Shown piece by piece: positions 22,479 to 34,343 of a stretch of 64,000 nt of DNA. Each line of letters starts with the position of its first letter. The stretch's first letter is position 1. The position numbers and the translations under genes are program-made. Source of the DNA: Melieria omissa. Taxonomy: Eukaryota; Arthropoda; Insecta; Diptera; Ulidiidae. The stretch covers positions 65,538,932-65,602,931 of the forward strand of contig OZ020270.1 of the NCBI GenBank assembly GCA_963971225.1, written 5' to 3'. The notes beneath the pieces are model-generated. The model was not told the origin of the DNA and ran no database searches. It saw nothing but the letters and a program-made list of their open reading frames with translations.

Positions 22479-24547
22479 ATGAAGGTTGTGCAGATCAACC
22501 TTCACCACGCGAAGGCGGCGTCGGCCGTCCTAGCGCATAAGACCACATCGGGGCGGCGCTAGTGCAGGAGCCCTGGTGCTATAACGGCAGAGTTTGCGGG
22601 CTCAACTCGCAGCAAACCAAGGTAATTTGGGACACAAGGCACGAGAAACCTCGTGCCTGCGTGGTTGTTGAGAAAAATACTAACTATGTTTGTATTTCAG
22701 AGTACATGTCCAGGGACCTGGTAGCGGTGACGATGACGGTCCATATCGAGGGTCGTGACCTCGAGATCGTCCTAGCGTCGGCGTATTTTCCAGGAGACGA
22801 CATGACAGTTCCCCCCCACGAAGTGCAGGGCCTGGTGGAGTACTGCAGGGCAAACGCCTTGCCACTCCTAATAGGCGGGGATATGAACGCCCACCACACG
22901 ATCTGGGGAAGCACGGACGATTATCTTAGGGTGAGTACCTACTTGAGTATATACTAGCAACTAACCTAGTTATACTTAATTCGGGATGTTCCCAGACATT
23001 TGTCACTAGAAATAGGCAGGAGGTCCTAGACCTTACCATATGTAACAGTAGGATACATAGTCACGTATCTGATTGGAGAGTATCGAATGAACCCTCCCTA
23101 TCAGATCATAGGATGATCGAATTTAGATTAGCAGCCACCCAAATGGAGTCATTTGCAACAAAAAACCCCAGGAAGACCGACTGGGAAAAATTTACAAGGT
23201 TGCTCGAATAGGATCAACCCTTGCTGGATGTTCGGGGCAGGATGCGGCATCCCCTCGAAATCGAGCAGGCGGTTGAAACAGTAAACGGGGCAATAATCAG
23301 TGCTTTTCACTCAAGCTGTCCTGAGAGCAGGAGGACCAGGAAGAAATCCACACCGTGGTGGAATAGTACCCTGGCGAAACTCAGAGCAGACACGCGCAGA
23401 CTCTTTAACAGGGCAAAGCGGACAGGTGACTGGCAGGAATACACTGCCGCTCTCACTAAGTACACAAAGCAAGTACGGAAAGCGAAAAGGGCTAGTTTCC
23501 AATCGTTTTGCGAATAAATGTCTTCCACCCCCCAGGCAGCAAGGCTGCACAAGGCGCTAGCGAAGGGGGCAATGGAAAACAAGATGGCACTCAAATTACC
23601 GGATGGTAGTTACACGCGCAATGAAGAGCAAAGGGCTCTCGCTCTTCTAAGTGCACACTTCCCTGGGGCAATCCCCCAGGACGCACTTGCCGAATGTACT
23701 ATCTATCGTCCAAACAGAGGGGACTGGGAGCTGGCGCATAAAGTCATCTCTCGGGATAAGATTGACTGGGCATTGAACACCTTTCAACCCTTCAAATCGC
23801 CAGGCCAGGACGGGATCTTTCCTGTCTTTCTACAAAAAGGCAGGGGGCCCTACTCAGGCATCTCACTGGCATAATGAGAAGCTGTCTAGCAACAGGGTAC
23901 ATCCCCGCTAGTTGGAGAAGTGCCCTGGTAGTTTTTATACCAAAAATAGGAAAAAGGACTATACGGAGCCGAAGTCCTTTAGGCCAATCAATCTAACATC
24001 CTTCTTCATGAAGACCATGGAGAAGGTGTTAGATCAGTATATTAGAACCGTGACGCTTAAGAGAACACCTCTGCATGCAAAACAGTATGCGTATAGGGCA
24101 GGCAGATCGACAAAGACTGCCCTATTTCAGCTCACGAGTTCAATCCAAGAAGCTATTAAAAGCAAAGAGATTACCCTGTGTGCTTTTCTGGATATCGAAG
24201 GAGCCTTCGATAACACCTAGCATGAGGCGATAGGAAGAGCGCTCAGCAGGAGAGGAGTAGAAGCCTCACTTAGCCGCTGGATAAGAGCCATGCTCTCCAC
24301 CAGATCGGCCATAACGAAAGTGGGCACTACCACCAGGAGCGTGCTGGCAAAAAGAGGATGTCCACAGGGCGGGGTACTATCACCGCTGCTGTGGAGTCTG
24401 GTAGTGGACGAGCTCCTTGAACTACTGACAAGCAATGGCATAACGTGTCAGGGATATGCCGACGACATTGTCATTATTGCTAGAGGAAGGTTTGAAGACA
24501 CTCTCTGTGACATAATCCAGAGAGGCTTAAAAATAACCCAAGAATGG
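22479..24547 (+). pseudogene. LINE-1 ORF2, endonuclease and RT N-terminal part
   Basis: ATG 22479 begins the AP-like endonuclease (MKVVQINLHHAK), which nicks the target DNA. It shifts frame near 22550 and continues through IGGDMNAHHTIWGS (about 22876-22911) and SLSDHRMIEF (near 23095). RT follows, with SFRPINLTSFF (23971 on), the catalytic AFLDIEGAFDNT, a TAG at 24218-24220, GCPQGGVLSPLLW and YADD at 24455-24466. LINE-2 interrupts at the duplicated AACCCAAGAATGG. Several stops and shifts are present, so it is inactive. Confidence 0.85.
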
Positions 24548-24760
24548 AGTTTTTTTTTTTTTTTTTTATTTGATTTACGTAGGAAGGTTGGAATCTTCGA
24601 AAGAAACTGCCTTGTCCGTACAAGACAGCCTGCACGATTCACTGGCAGTGAAAAGCTACCAGCGCCTACGTACTAAACCAACCTCCCTGGTATCCTCCTC
24701 CTGTGAGACCCTGCGGCACCACCTGATTAGGTATTCCTTCGCAGGGCAGGCTTTGGTCAG

Positions 24761-27716
24761 TTACCGCATCATGTTGGCATTAAGCCGTTCGTCTGATCTG
24801 ACTCGTTTCATTATCATCGTTATTACGTCCATACAAGCGTTCCACGCGTCCTCGGTTGTCAACATGAGTTGAACTATCAACTTTGCCGTCAGAGGTTCAG
24901 ATTCTATCCGCATTCGTCGTCTTAAGTTATTTCTCGCGTCGGTAAATCTACTGCAGTTCGTCATTACGTGGTCCGCGCATTCCTCCTCTCCGTTGCAGTA
25001 TAGGCAGAAAGGATGGTCAACGTGTTTGTATTTGTACAAATATCGTCTAAAGCACCCACGGTCAGTTAGAACTTGCGTCAGGTAGTAATTTAATTCTCCG
25101 TGTTTGCGGGAGGTCCAAGTCTCTATGTCAGGAATGAGCTGGTGTGTCCATCGTCCTTTTGTCGAGTTATTCCAGCGAGTTTACCACTCTGTCATGCTTT
25201 GCGTCCTTAATGCCACTTTGTCCGCTCTGTTTTGCCTAAGTTTTGCAGATTCTTTGGCCTGAATGTCAACCGGAATTTGTCCACTAATTACGCAGGCCGC
25301 GTCAGCAGAGACAGTGCGAAAGGCACTGCATACTCTTAGTGCCATTAGTCGGTGGGCAGAGTTTATGGCCCGCATATAGGACTTGATGGCCGTAGCGTGG
25401 GCCCATATTGGAGCTGCATATAGGACAATAGAGCCGAAGACTGTGGCTAGTAGTTGTCTGCTTCGTTGTCTTGGGCCGCCAATGTTTGGCAGTAGTCGCG
25501 TCATAGCTGCGCTCACCCGTGCCGCCTTGTCTGATGCATGGACAAGGTGGCTTTTGAAATTCAATCGGTGGTCCAAAAGCAGGGCTAGGTATTTAAGAGA
25601 AGGTGCAGATGGAACCAGGTGCTGCCCTATTCGTACCTTGATCCGCTCCACTTTCTTCCGACTGGACATCAGGACAACTTCTGTTTTGTGATCAGCTAAG
25701 TCTAGACCCGCATTCTTAAGCCACGTCTTAATCTTAAATATTGTTTCGTCACATTTGGTCGTCAATTCTGCCAATTGCTTTGCAACCACAACTAAAGCTA
25801 TGTCATCCGCATATCCAATTATATGTGTGCCTTCAGGTTTTTGTATCCTTAGGACTCCGTCATACATAGTATTCCACAGGACTGGCCCTAGAACCGAACC
25901 CTGTGGGACTCCGGCTGTGACTACGTACTCTTGTGGGCCGTCGTCAGTATCATACCAGAGTCTTCTGTCCTTAAAGTAATTAGCCACAATTCTAATAATG
26001 TAGTCAGGTGCGCGCATGTCGAAAAGCGAGTCCAACACCCGCTGCCAATTTGCGCTGTTAAATGCATTTTTTACGTCCAAAGTGACCACCGCACAGTATT
26101 GCTTTTTACCATCACGCCATCTTGTACCAGCTAGGGCTTCCTTGGCTATTTTATAAACCGCGTCAATTGCGTCCAGTGTTGATCGGTTTTTCCTAAAACC
26201 GTATTGGTGTTTAGACAGTCCAGTCGGGCCTTCTGTAAAAGCGGTGAGTCTACGGCATATGACCTTCTCCAGTATTTTCCCTACCGTGTCAAGCATACAT
26301 AGAGGCCTGTAGGAGGACGGGAGGCCTGGCGGCTTATCGCCTTTTGGGAGTAGGACCAACCGTTGGCGCTTCCATATTTTTGGGAAAATTCCCTCACGCT
26401 GGCATGAGTTGAAAATATTTTTCAAAACCTCGGGCTTCCTTGTCATCGCCAGCTTAATGACGCTATTAGGAATACCATCGATTCCTGGCGCTTTTTTCTT
26501 TTTAATCTGCGCCGCGTCGTCTAGAACTTCGTCCACACTAACCAACGGAATTGTGTCGTTATCGTCATTTGACGCACATACTATTGAGCCCATGTCATTG
26601 CAGAATGGAAAGAGCCCTTCCACAATTTTAGTCATTAGTTTCGGACAGCTCGGCGCTTTAGAGGGGCCTGTCTTTAGTTTATTGAATGCGATTTTGTACG
26701 CTCTACCCCAGGGGTTGTTGTTTAGATCATCTCTGATTTCGTCAAATGCGGCGGCTTTGCTTGTCTTAATTGCTTTATGGAATTCTTTACGTTTCTTTTT
26801 AAATTCTTCCTGCAGTGATATATATTGAGGTCGCCCCCTCGCTCTCTGGTGTTTTCTTCTGAGCTTATGACATTCGGTGCGCAGCTTTGCAATTTTGTCA
26901 TTCCACCAAAAAACAGGCATTTTACCAGCCTTGTGTCCTTTTCTTGTCATTGATGCGTCACATGCTGCAGTTAGCTTTCGGGTTAGGGTTTCGGCCTGGG
27001 TATCTGGGTCACTGTTCTGGGTTTTTATGTCGTCAATCATGTACGCAAGCATGTCTATGTCCATTGAGTCTTCCCGCCATTTGATTTGTTGCACCTTACT
27101 TCGCCGACTTCCTCCGCAGGAGGAGCATTTCGCTAACACGTCAAAAATGATAGCGTTGTGGTCACTGTGTGTGTAGATGTCCGTCACTTTCCAGTTTGCG
27201 CCTCTTACTAACGAGCAACTTACAAACGTCAAGTCGATTTTAGAGACACGTCCGCCTTTATTGTAAGTATGTTTTACTCCGTCATTCAATAGCACTAGGC
27301 TTGGAAAACGCTTCGGTCAAAGCTACGCCTCTCTGATTAGTTCTGCGGCAGCCCCATTCTGCTGACCACGCATTAAAGTCACCAGCAACTACGACTGGGG
27401 ATTTCCCTATTACGTCATTTGTCAGTAAGTCCAGCATTTCCTTGGGAGGGGCGTAACAGCTGTAAAAATGGATGCCACTGACATTCACGTGCACGAAGTT
27501 ACTGCTCCGGTTATCACCAATAAGTTCGAAGGCATGTGATCCACAACTCAATACAGCCGCTTTGCCATTATTATTAACAGCCCAGTTACTATCGCTTTCA
27601 GGTGCATTATAGCATTCAGATAGAATTGCCAAGTCAATATCCTGCTCAATTACAGTTTGCGATAGCAATTCCTGGGCTGCTATGCAATGGTTGAGATTAA
27701 GCTGGAGAATTTTCAT
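24761..27716 (-). pseudogene. LINE-2 ORF2: endonuclease and reverse transcriptase
   Basis: ATG 27716-27714 overlaps the ORF1 stop (ATGA). The endonuclease has VVVAGDFNAWSAEWG (near 27390-27350) and SDHNAIIFDV (near 27150). A frameshift near 27291 separates 27282-27716 from 25181-27295. RT has APGIDGIPNSVIK, SYRPLCMLDTVGKILEKVI, TLDVKNAFNSANW, GVPQGSVLGPVLWN and YADD (around 25810). A single in-frame TAA at 25181-25183 precedes the C-terminal segment 24761-25180, whose FCLYCNGEEECADHVMTNC is the C-x2-C...H...C domain. One frameshift and one stop separate it from an intact ORF of about 985 codons. Confidence 0.9.
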
Positions 27717-29568
27717 TTCGTTTGTGTCTTAAGAACCTCTTGGTATAATGGGCACTTCCAGCTATTTAGGGCATGGTTCGTTTCGGCCAGAGACCGTCTC
27801 TTGCACAGAACACAGCAAGCGTCATTTTCGCAAACCTTTGCTAAGTGTCCAGGTTTTCCACATTTCATGCAGCATTTGCTTAGATCGTCGTTGCTTTTGC
27901 AATGTTTGGAAATATGCCCATAATCCATGCATTTATAGCACCTTTTTATCAATTTCCGCTCGCGCACTCTGCAGTTCACCCAGCCAATTTCCACTTTTCC
28001 TAGTGTGAGCAGTCTGCTTGCTGTACGTGCAGGCAGGTTGAGCAGCGCTACTTTTTTTTTTTTTTTTTTTTTTTTGTTTTCTGGCGGAGGTGGAAAATCT
28101 TCGTAAGATACCAGTGCTCCAGCACCAGCATTACGGATTTTTACCGCATAAAAACCACCCCCCACGTTCGACCCCTGTGGCACCCGCCTCCCGGCATTAC
28201 AACACAGGGGGGACTCCTGCCTAGACTGGCTCCGTCCTAACCCGCGTCTGCGCGCGCCTCTCTCTCTCGACTTGTCGTTGCACCGCCATGATGCTCGCTG
28301 CATACTCATCCGCTGCACTCCAATTTGAGGCCGATTTAAGCATTTCCCTAATAAGCGTCTGCACTGTGGGCACACGTCCCAGCTGTGTGGTCAAGCGGCG
28401 TCGTTGTCCGCTGTATCTAGCACACTCGAACAAGACGTGCTCCGCGTCCTCGACTTTGCCGTTGCATACGCCGCAGTACGGGTCATCTTCAAACCCACAG
28501 CAGCGCTACTTGTGTGCCTGCATACGCTGTCCTCAAAGTTTTAAGCGCCCCCAATTCGACGCGCTCACCGTCTTGAAGCTGCGAGTTTATTGCTTCAACT
28601 ACGTCTTCTTTCGTTGTTATTTCGTCCAGATCCTTTACTTCAACTTGCGTTACGTCCATCATAGCTTTCACTTCTACGTCTGGTCCCAGCACTCTGCAGA
28701 TCTCATTCCTGACAGATTCTGCACACTTATTTTCACCCCTGGTAAGTTGTATTAATAATTCACCTTTTGCCGTCTTTCTAATTTTCGTCACTTTTTCTCC
28801 CAGGTATTTTAACTCGTCGGATTGCTTAACACACTTCAGGATGTCACTATAAGACTTTTCGCCTTTTTTGGCAATTATAATTACTTCAGGTCTCGACATA
28901 GGTTTCTTGGCTTGTTTCTTGCCAGCTACTTTCGTCCAGCCTTCTGAGCTCTGCAGTCCATTCGCATCACTAATTTGCGGGCGATTTGTCACAGCTTGGT
29001 TAGTTGCCTTGCCGGGTTCGAGGTTGCCGTCTATATTTTTTGCCTTTTTGAGTGGTGATAGGCGTCCAGCCGACTTTTCGTCTCTTAGCCGCTTTGGAAT
29101 TTCCGGTCGTGGCTTGAGCATTGGCGAAGTTTGTACGCTTTTATTCCACCTGCTGGTTCTGCCTGACGGCTGCTGCGTTTGCTGAGCCGCTTGCTCATGG
29201 AGGTCACTAATCACTGCGATCAGGTTCCGCATCGGATCATGTATGGTGCGTCTGCCACCGCTAATCATCTTAATCAGTTCCTTGATTTTGTGTCCTAGCC
29301 TTGCAAAGGCATCCTCAGGCATAGCGCTTTGGTCGTCAACTTGAAGGAGAGGGGGAGATGAGCTCGCTCTGATAGCTCTATCTGGTGAGCGGGTGATTTT
29401 TGAGCACCTGCGAAAAGGATCTGTGGGCTCAAGGTTGCTCATCGCCCTGTTCAGAAAAGCGTCAGTCCCATTAGGTTTGGCAGGCACAGTTTGGCCGTCC
29501 AAAGGTGATTGTAAGTCACCAGCTGTTGTAGCGACTGGCCCCCCTATAGGCGGCTTGTGGAGGCTCAT
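27713..29568 (-). pseudogene. LINE-2 ORF1, nucleic-acid-binding protein, split by LINE-3
   Basis: This is the RNA-binding protein of the element's RNP. It starts at 29568. 28511-29568 covers a basic, serine-rich region (HDPMRNLIAVISDL, SRPEVIIIAKKGEKSYSD) and an RRM-like part. The frame is cut by LINE-3; discounting 458 bases (LINE-3 and one TSD), it continues in register at 28040. Three zinc knuckle-like motifs follow: CYKCMDYGHISKHC, CMKCGKPGHLAKVC and a CCVLCKRR half. It ends at TGA 27713-27715, overlapping the ORF2 start. Confidence 0.88.
28041..28511 (-). mobile_element. LINE-3: short 5'-truncated non-LTR insert
   Basis: AGCAGCGCTACTT is duplicated at 28041-28053 and 28499-28511. T24 at 28052-28075 is the poly(A) tail. 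The minus strand encodes the last part of a LINE ORF2: a C-x2-C...H...C domain (YCGVCNGKVEDAEHVLFEC, up to 28498) through to the stop near 28221, followed by a 3' untranslated region. The sequence differs from both LINE-1 and LINE-2, so it is a third family with an R1-like C-terminus. Confidence 0.9.
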
Positions 29569-30010
29569 GATCCGCCCCCGTTCGATGTACGCTGCCTTAT
29601 CGACGGGCTACTGGAAATTTTCCCTTCCAGCAGGCGTCGGCAACGCAGGGTCGGTAATGCAGTTCAGCCTTGGCACTAAACACGGCCTTGAAACAGCTGA
29701 TTTTTGTTTATCCGCTGATAAGCTTATAGCCATAGGGATGATAAACAGAAAATAAGAATAAAGGAGACAACTCACTGATCTGCCTCTATGGGATTTGGGA
29801 AGAAAGCACCAGAAATTTATTGTGTCCAAGGAAGCACTCGCACGCTTTTGGTAAACCGCGAGTCGCCACTCTATCGCACACACTTCTGTCGCACTTAGCA
29901 CACATTTTAAGTAATTAAACCACTTGAAAAAGATTTTTCGCGAAGCTGAAATAAAACACAGTCTATCTCTGTTAAAGATTCAACTCTCTCAACTCTCAAC
30001 CCAAGAATGG

Positions 30011-30820
30011 TGTGTCCGAGTAGATTTGCGAATAAACCCGGACAAAACCACCATAGTACCTTTTACGTGGAAAAGAAAGCTGCCACACATGCGGACAATA
30101 TGCTTTCTCGGGAAGAGCATAGCTTATAAACCAGAGGTGAAGTATCTAGGTGTAATACTAGACTCGAAGTTACTCTGGAATAAGCACGCGGAGGCAGTCA
30201 TCAGTAAAGCAACGAAGGCGGTCATGGTATGCAGATCCTTAGCAGGCAAAACTTGGGGATGCAAACCGAGCATACTGAAATGGATGTATACCATGATTGT
30301 GAGGCCAGCACTCACATATGCAGCAGTGGCATGGGCCCCAAGAGCCACACTCACGACAGTGAGGAAAAGGCTCGACAAGGTCCAGCGACTTGCGTGCACG
30401 TGCATTACAGGAGCTATGAGAACCTGTCCCACGGCGGCACTGGAGGTGATACTTAATATATCGCCATTGCACGTAGCAATTGAGATGGCGGCCAAGCGTA
30501 CAATCCTTGGATTGGCCAGAACCAGTAAGGGGGAAGATCACATCCTTAGGCATAGAATAGAATAGATACTGCACACAATTAAGTGGTTTACAGACGGCTC
30601 AAAAACGCACTAATCTCATATGAGATAACCTCAGGATTAGTGCTGGAATACATTGAGGCATTGAATGCACTGGGCAAATGCAACCAAGTGCAGATCCTCT
30701 GGGTTCCAGGACACAGAGGTATCGAAGAAAACGAGGAAGCGGACAGCCTCGCTAGAACCGCGGCAGCCACGCCCCCCCTAGGACCTGAACCCTTTATTGG
30801 GCTGGGAAAAGCGCCATAAC
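30011..30820 (+). pseudogene. LINE-1 ORF2 continued: RT C-terminus and RNase H
   Basis: This resumes the RT frame left at 24547; the 5463-base offset is a multiple of three, so the register is unchanged. It reads RINPDKTTIVPFTWKRK and EVKYLGVILDSKLLWNKH (RT palm/thumb) to about 30563. After a stop, KWFTDGSK (30581-30604) opens RNase H, and ILWVPGHRGIEENEEADSLA (about 30695-30755) closes it. The middle of RNase H appears deleted. 30821-31012 is degenerate continuation. Confidence 0.85.
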
Positions 30821-31012
30821 GGAGTCACTGAGACTTGACGAAAGAACCAGGAACACAGAACACTGGACTAGCGCCTCCGGTCTCAGGCAATCGAAAATCT
30901 TTATTAAAGATTATAACCCCAAATGGAATGGAGAATGCCTCAAACTCAGGAGAAACCAGCTTCGACAGGACACAGGTCTTCTAACTGGGCATTGCAGACT
31001 GAGGAAACACAT

Positions 31013-33516
31013 TGTACTGGGCTGCATATAAAGGCTTTTGGGCTGCACAGCTACTTAAACAGGGCCGCGTATTAATGCGATGCACTGCACTAAATACTAG
31101 CGCTAATCAGCCCAGCTGATTTAAATTCAAAAATGCGTGTGATAAAAACTACTTCGAACTTGCCACCCAAACATTCGTAACGCCAAATAGACAAATTTTA
31201 AATCAGGCCCAAGTACAAAAAGAGAAAAAAAAACTCCTTAAACTTATGCCAAGCTATTAAACTATTCAAAAGGAAAAAAAATGTAATAGTTCAAACAAAA
31301 TCTAGTAAACATTGTGCTAGCTAAAACTGAATAAAACTACTAATTGTGAGTGAAAAGTCGACGAAAGGTACTGAAGATCGAATGCTGCTGCGGTCCCGGG
31401 AATGCTGACGAGAAGGCCGAAGCGATTTAGTCATCGTTGGAATCCGGAGAAGCTGCCCTAATGCTGCCAGGATCTTCGATGAGTGCTAAGTGTTGCTGAA
31501 ATTTCCCCCCCCCCCCTTAATAAAAATATGTTTAAATAAATATGTGCGTCATATTTCTTATTTTTTTCTAAAATTTTGTTTAAAATTAAATTTTCTAATC
31601 TCTAACCTATCCAAAGGTTGAGTAAAAGTTATTAATAATATTATTAATTAATAATATTAATATTAAAATGTTGGTATAAAATCTGGACTCTCTATTTAAA
31701 AACAAAAAAAAAATATTTGAAAATATGATTATTATTACTAAAATAGTATTTTTTTCATATAAATTTTATTATTAAAATTTTGACTTCCAAGCCTGTACAC
31801 CAGTGGGGGGAAAACCTTAATGCTTAAGTTAATAATTTTTAGGTTAAAGTTGGATTATCTACTGGGAACATAAGAAAAAAAAAATGAAAATGTTGACGAA
31901 AAGGGTATTCCTTCTTACGATTTTATGTTTAAAATGGTTTTTTTTACGTACTACGAAATTATAACTAAAATATGAAGATACCTTACGTAAACTTACGTTA
32001 ACAAAAAAAAAATTTTGCAAAAGAGGAAAAACAAAAGGGGAAAGAGAAAATAATGTTTTTTTTAAAGCGAATTAAAAGAAAGTAAAAATCGGTAAAAGTG
32101 AAAAAATATATATAAAATAAATTAATTTAATTATATCGGGGAAAACGCACGCACACCTTAATATATTTTCTTCCCGTAAAAATTAATATAGCAACATGTT
32201 CCTGAAAACGCGCATCATGTCGCTGGGCCCAACGCATCGATGGAGCGAGAAAAGCCGTGAGTGAACACTTTAAATTTAAATATATTTTAATATAGGTTTT
32301 AGTGCGTTATTTCAAAAAAAAAAAAAACAAAAAGAGAAATACCGAAAAGGAGATAATTTTTAAGGAGGAAAAAAAGTATGGGAAAATATTAGTAAAGTTA
32401 ATCAAAATTGGAAAAAATTTGAGAAAAAAAAAAAATCGATTCTTTGTTTGATTTTTAAGGTATTTTTTTTTTCTCTGAAATTTTGGTAACAATTTTTTCA
32501 TAAAAATTATTTGGTTAAGTTTTGATTACATAAATAATCACCTTTGAATTTAAGCTGTTTAAAAAGGAAAAAAAAAATGTTATTTTCTAAACAATTTTTT
32601 AATTTTAAGATTTGTTGCTAAAATTTTTTTTTAAATTTAACAACTAAAAAGTATGCCCAAGATTACAAATATTATTAAAAAAAATATATATATATATAGT
32701 TTGGAAATTAGTTTAAGAATTTTGGATTTTGTATTAGGGTAAGATTATTAAATAAAATTTGTTATAATGATTGTTTAAGATAAAGAAAATGTTTGGTCTG
32801 ATTATGAAGTGGGGTAAGGAGGGTTGATTTTTCCGATTGGGTTTCCAAATTTCACCTTAGGAAACAAAAGGTAGGGCGGGTAAAGAGCATCCCATTCAAT
32901 GAGGCGATGCTGTGGAATTGAAACAACAGCAGCAATGGTACTTGCTGCCATGTCCGTCCGTAATGTCAGGAGGTAAAGCGTGTGTGTAAGATAATTGTAT
33001 GTTAGTGTAAGCGTGTAGGTATAGACAGTTCTGTTTTCCTGGGTACAAGAAACCTATGCTGACCGGTAGTAGGCGGCTAGGTCGTCGTTGCGATGTTTGC
33101 TGGTTTAGCTCAAAAGGGTTGCAGGTGAGGCGGTATGGATGCTGAGCGGGTTTGTTGTAGGTGAACCCACGCCAGCTGAAGCTACGGGATAACCAAAGCA
33201 AGGTACACGCGTACAACAAGACCCACTGGCCCCGTAGTCATACTCGCGCTCACCGACCGAGTGTAGGGTGCCCGCAGATATGCAAGAAGAGGACGTCTAG
33301 TGGTGACCTGCCACAAGGACTGTGGAGGTGCAGCGGCGGCAGAAGCAAAAGGCCAGAAACCCAACAGCTATACATACCGATCTAAATTCGTGGCGCTCAA
33401 CGTGAGGCATGCCACAGGTAGGTACATACAAACACCTACTAGGAAATGGCGCCCAACGTGAGGCCGCTACGAACGTGGGCCGTGCCATATGATCGACTGC
33501 ACGCATACACGTAACA
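31013..33516 (+). repeat. Gypsy-C 5' LTR, 2.5 kb
   Basis: Aligned by eye to 40463-47185, it is nearly identical over long stretches (for example 31124-31800 with 41425-42110, and 32085-33500 with 45812-47180). Relative to the 3' LTR it lacks about 847 bp (40565-41411). It has 31814-32085, which in the 3' LTR is replaced by the Transib-like insertion. 31550-32880 is very AT-rich, with A and T runs; I see no gene in it. Confidence 0.88.
31023..31032 (+). promoter_or_regulatory. Possible TATA box near the LTR edge
   Basis: CATATAAAGG lies only about 11 bases inside the LTR start, and again at 40473. If used, U3 would be almost absent. There is no experimental or Inr support, so it may be chance. 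Confidence 0.3.
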
Positions 33517-33521
33517 GAAAA

Positions 33522-33539
33522 TGGCGCCCAACGTGGGGC
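33522..33539 (+). promoter_or_regulatory. Gypsy-C primer-binding site, tRNA-Lys type
   Basis: TGGCGCCCAACGTGGGGC lies five bases after the LTR end. From memory it is complementary over 18 nt to the 3' end of fly tRNA-Lys(CUU) plus CCA. Two near-copies lie upstream inside the LTR at 33391-33408 (TGGCGCTCAACGTGAGGC) and 33447-33464 (TGGCGCCCAACGTGAGGC). Both recur in the 3' LTR at 47060-47077 and 47116-47133. Confidence 0.85.
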
Positions 33540-34343
33540 CGCTACGTAAGTGGGGCCGAATTTTACCATAGGGTAATTGTCTGTCGGTCCGTTTTGCTTT
33601 TTGAAGCATTGCGTTCGTTGGGTATGATTGGATTTTTGATGTTTGGTTAAATACTATAACTTCTTACCACTGCCTACGAACGCTGAATCGCCTCGAAACG
33701 ATTTTTTTTTGCAATCGGATGTTTTTTTCATTAGCTTCGTGCTTCGGATTTTTGGCACAGCTTCAACTAAATGTTGGCTGAGCTAACCGGCATGGATGCT
33801 GAAGGGAAAACCGATATGCTTGAGTTTACATATATATATATTTTTTTTCATTTTTATTAAATGTTGCTAAATTTTCGTTTTGCGATAGCGTTGAAGTGCG
33901 GATTTTTTTTAAGCTTGTGGTTGTAGCTTATAACCTCATTGCAAATGCATTTGATCGTTGAAGCGAGCTGCTAGTTGTTTCATTCTCCTCCGGAAAATCT
34001 CCTTACACCCTTCATACAAACCAAACTAGAAAGTTACATATATCATTTGATTGATCTTTGTTGGTGATTTTTTTTTGCAATTGATGATTTTTTTTTATGG
34101 TATTACCTTACCTTTATCTTTACCTTTACTTTTATCTTTAACTTGCAAGCACATATTGAGAATTGTTGGTACAAAAATTATATCCTTATCGTTAATTTTT
34201 TTTGCGTTTTGATTTTCTTTGGATTTGGCTTTACGAATTTTTGGCTGGTGCTATTTATTTTTTTTGGTGGATAATTTCTTTGGCTGGCGCAAAACTTTTT
34301 TTTTGATTTTTCTTGTTGGTACTAAATATTTTTTTGAGTAAAG
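33540..34343 (+). other. Gypsy-C leader
   Basis: The stretch between the primer-binding site and the first ORF is AT-rich with many T runs and a tatatatata tract near 33831. No ORF of note. A packaging signal or splice donor would be expected in such a leader, but I cannot identify one. Confidence 0.5.

Larger units (their letters stand above)
24535..30010 (-). mobile_element. LINE-2: R1-like non-LTR element, minus strand
   Basis: AACCCAAGAATGG (13 bp) is duplicated at 24535-24547 and 29998-30010. The element is 24548-29997 (5.45 kb), with a run of 18 T at 24550-24567 that is its poly(A) tail. It has two ORFs overlapping at ATGA. The endonuclease opening (MKILQLNLNHCIAAQELL), a two-ORF layout with CCHC in ORF1, and no RNase H suggest the R1 clade. 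It is nearly full length. 29569-29997 is its 5' untranslated region. Confidence 0.93.

Noticed and set aside
22684..23594. Minus-strand ORFs over LINE-1 (for example 23307-23594)
   Set aside because: They are antisense shadows of the endonuclease and RT linker with no recognisable domain.
28228..28433. The 70-codon minus-strand ORF as an independent zinc-finger gene
   Set aside because: It is bounded by a poly(T) tail and a 13-bp duplication and matches LINE ORF2 C-termini; it is LINE-3.
33161..33385. ORFs on both strands in 32896-33569 (and 46827-47340) as small genes
   Set aside because: They lie in both LTRs of Gypsy-C, are shadows of each other, and resemble no protein I know.
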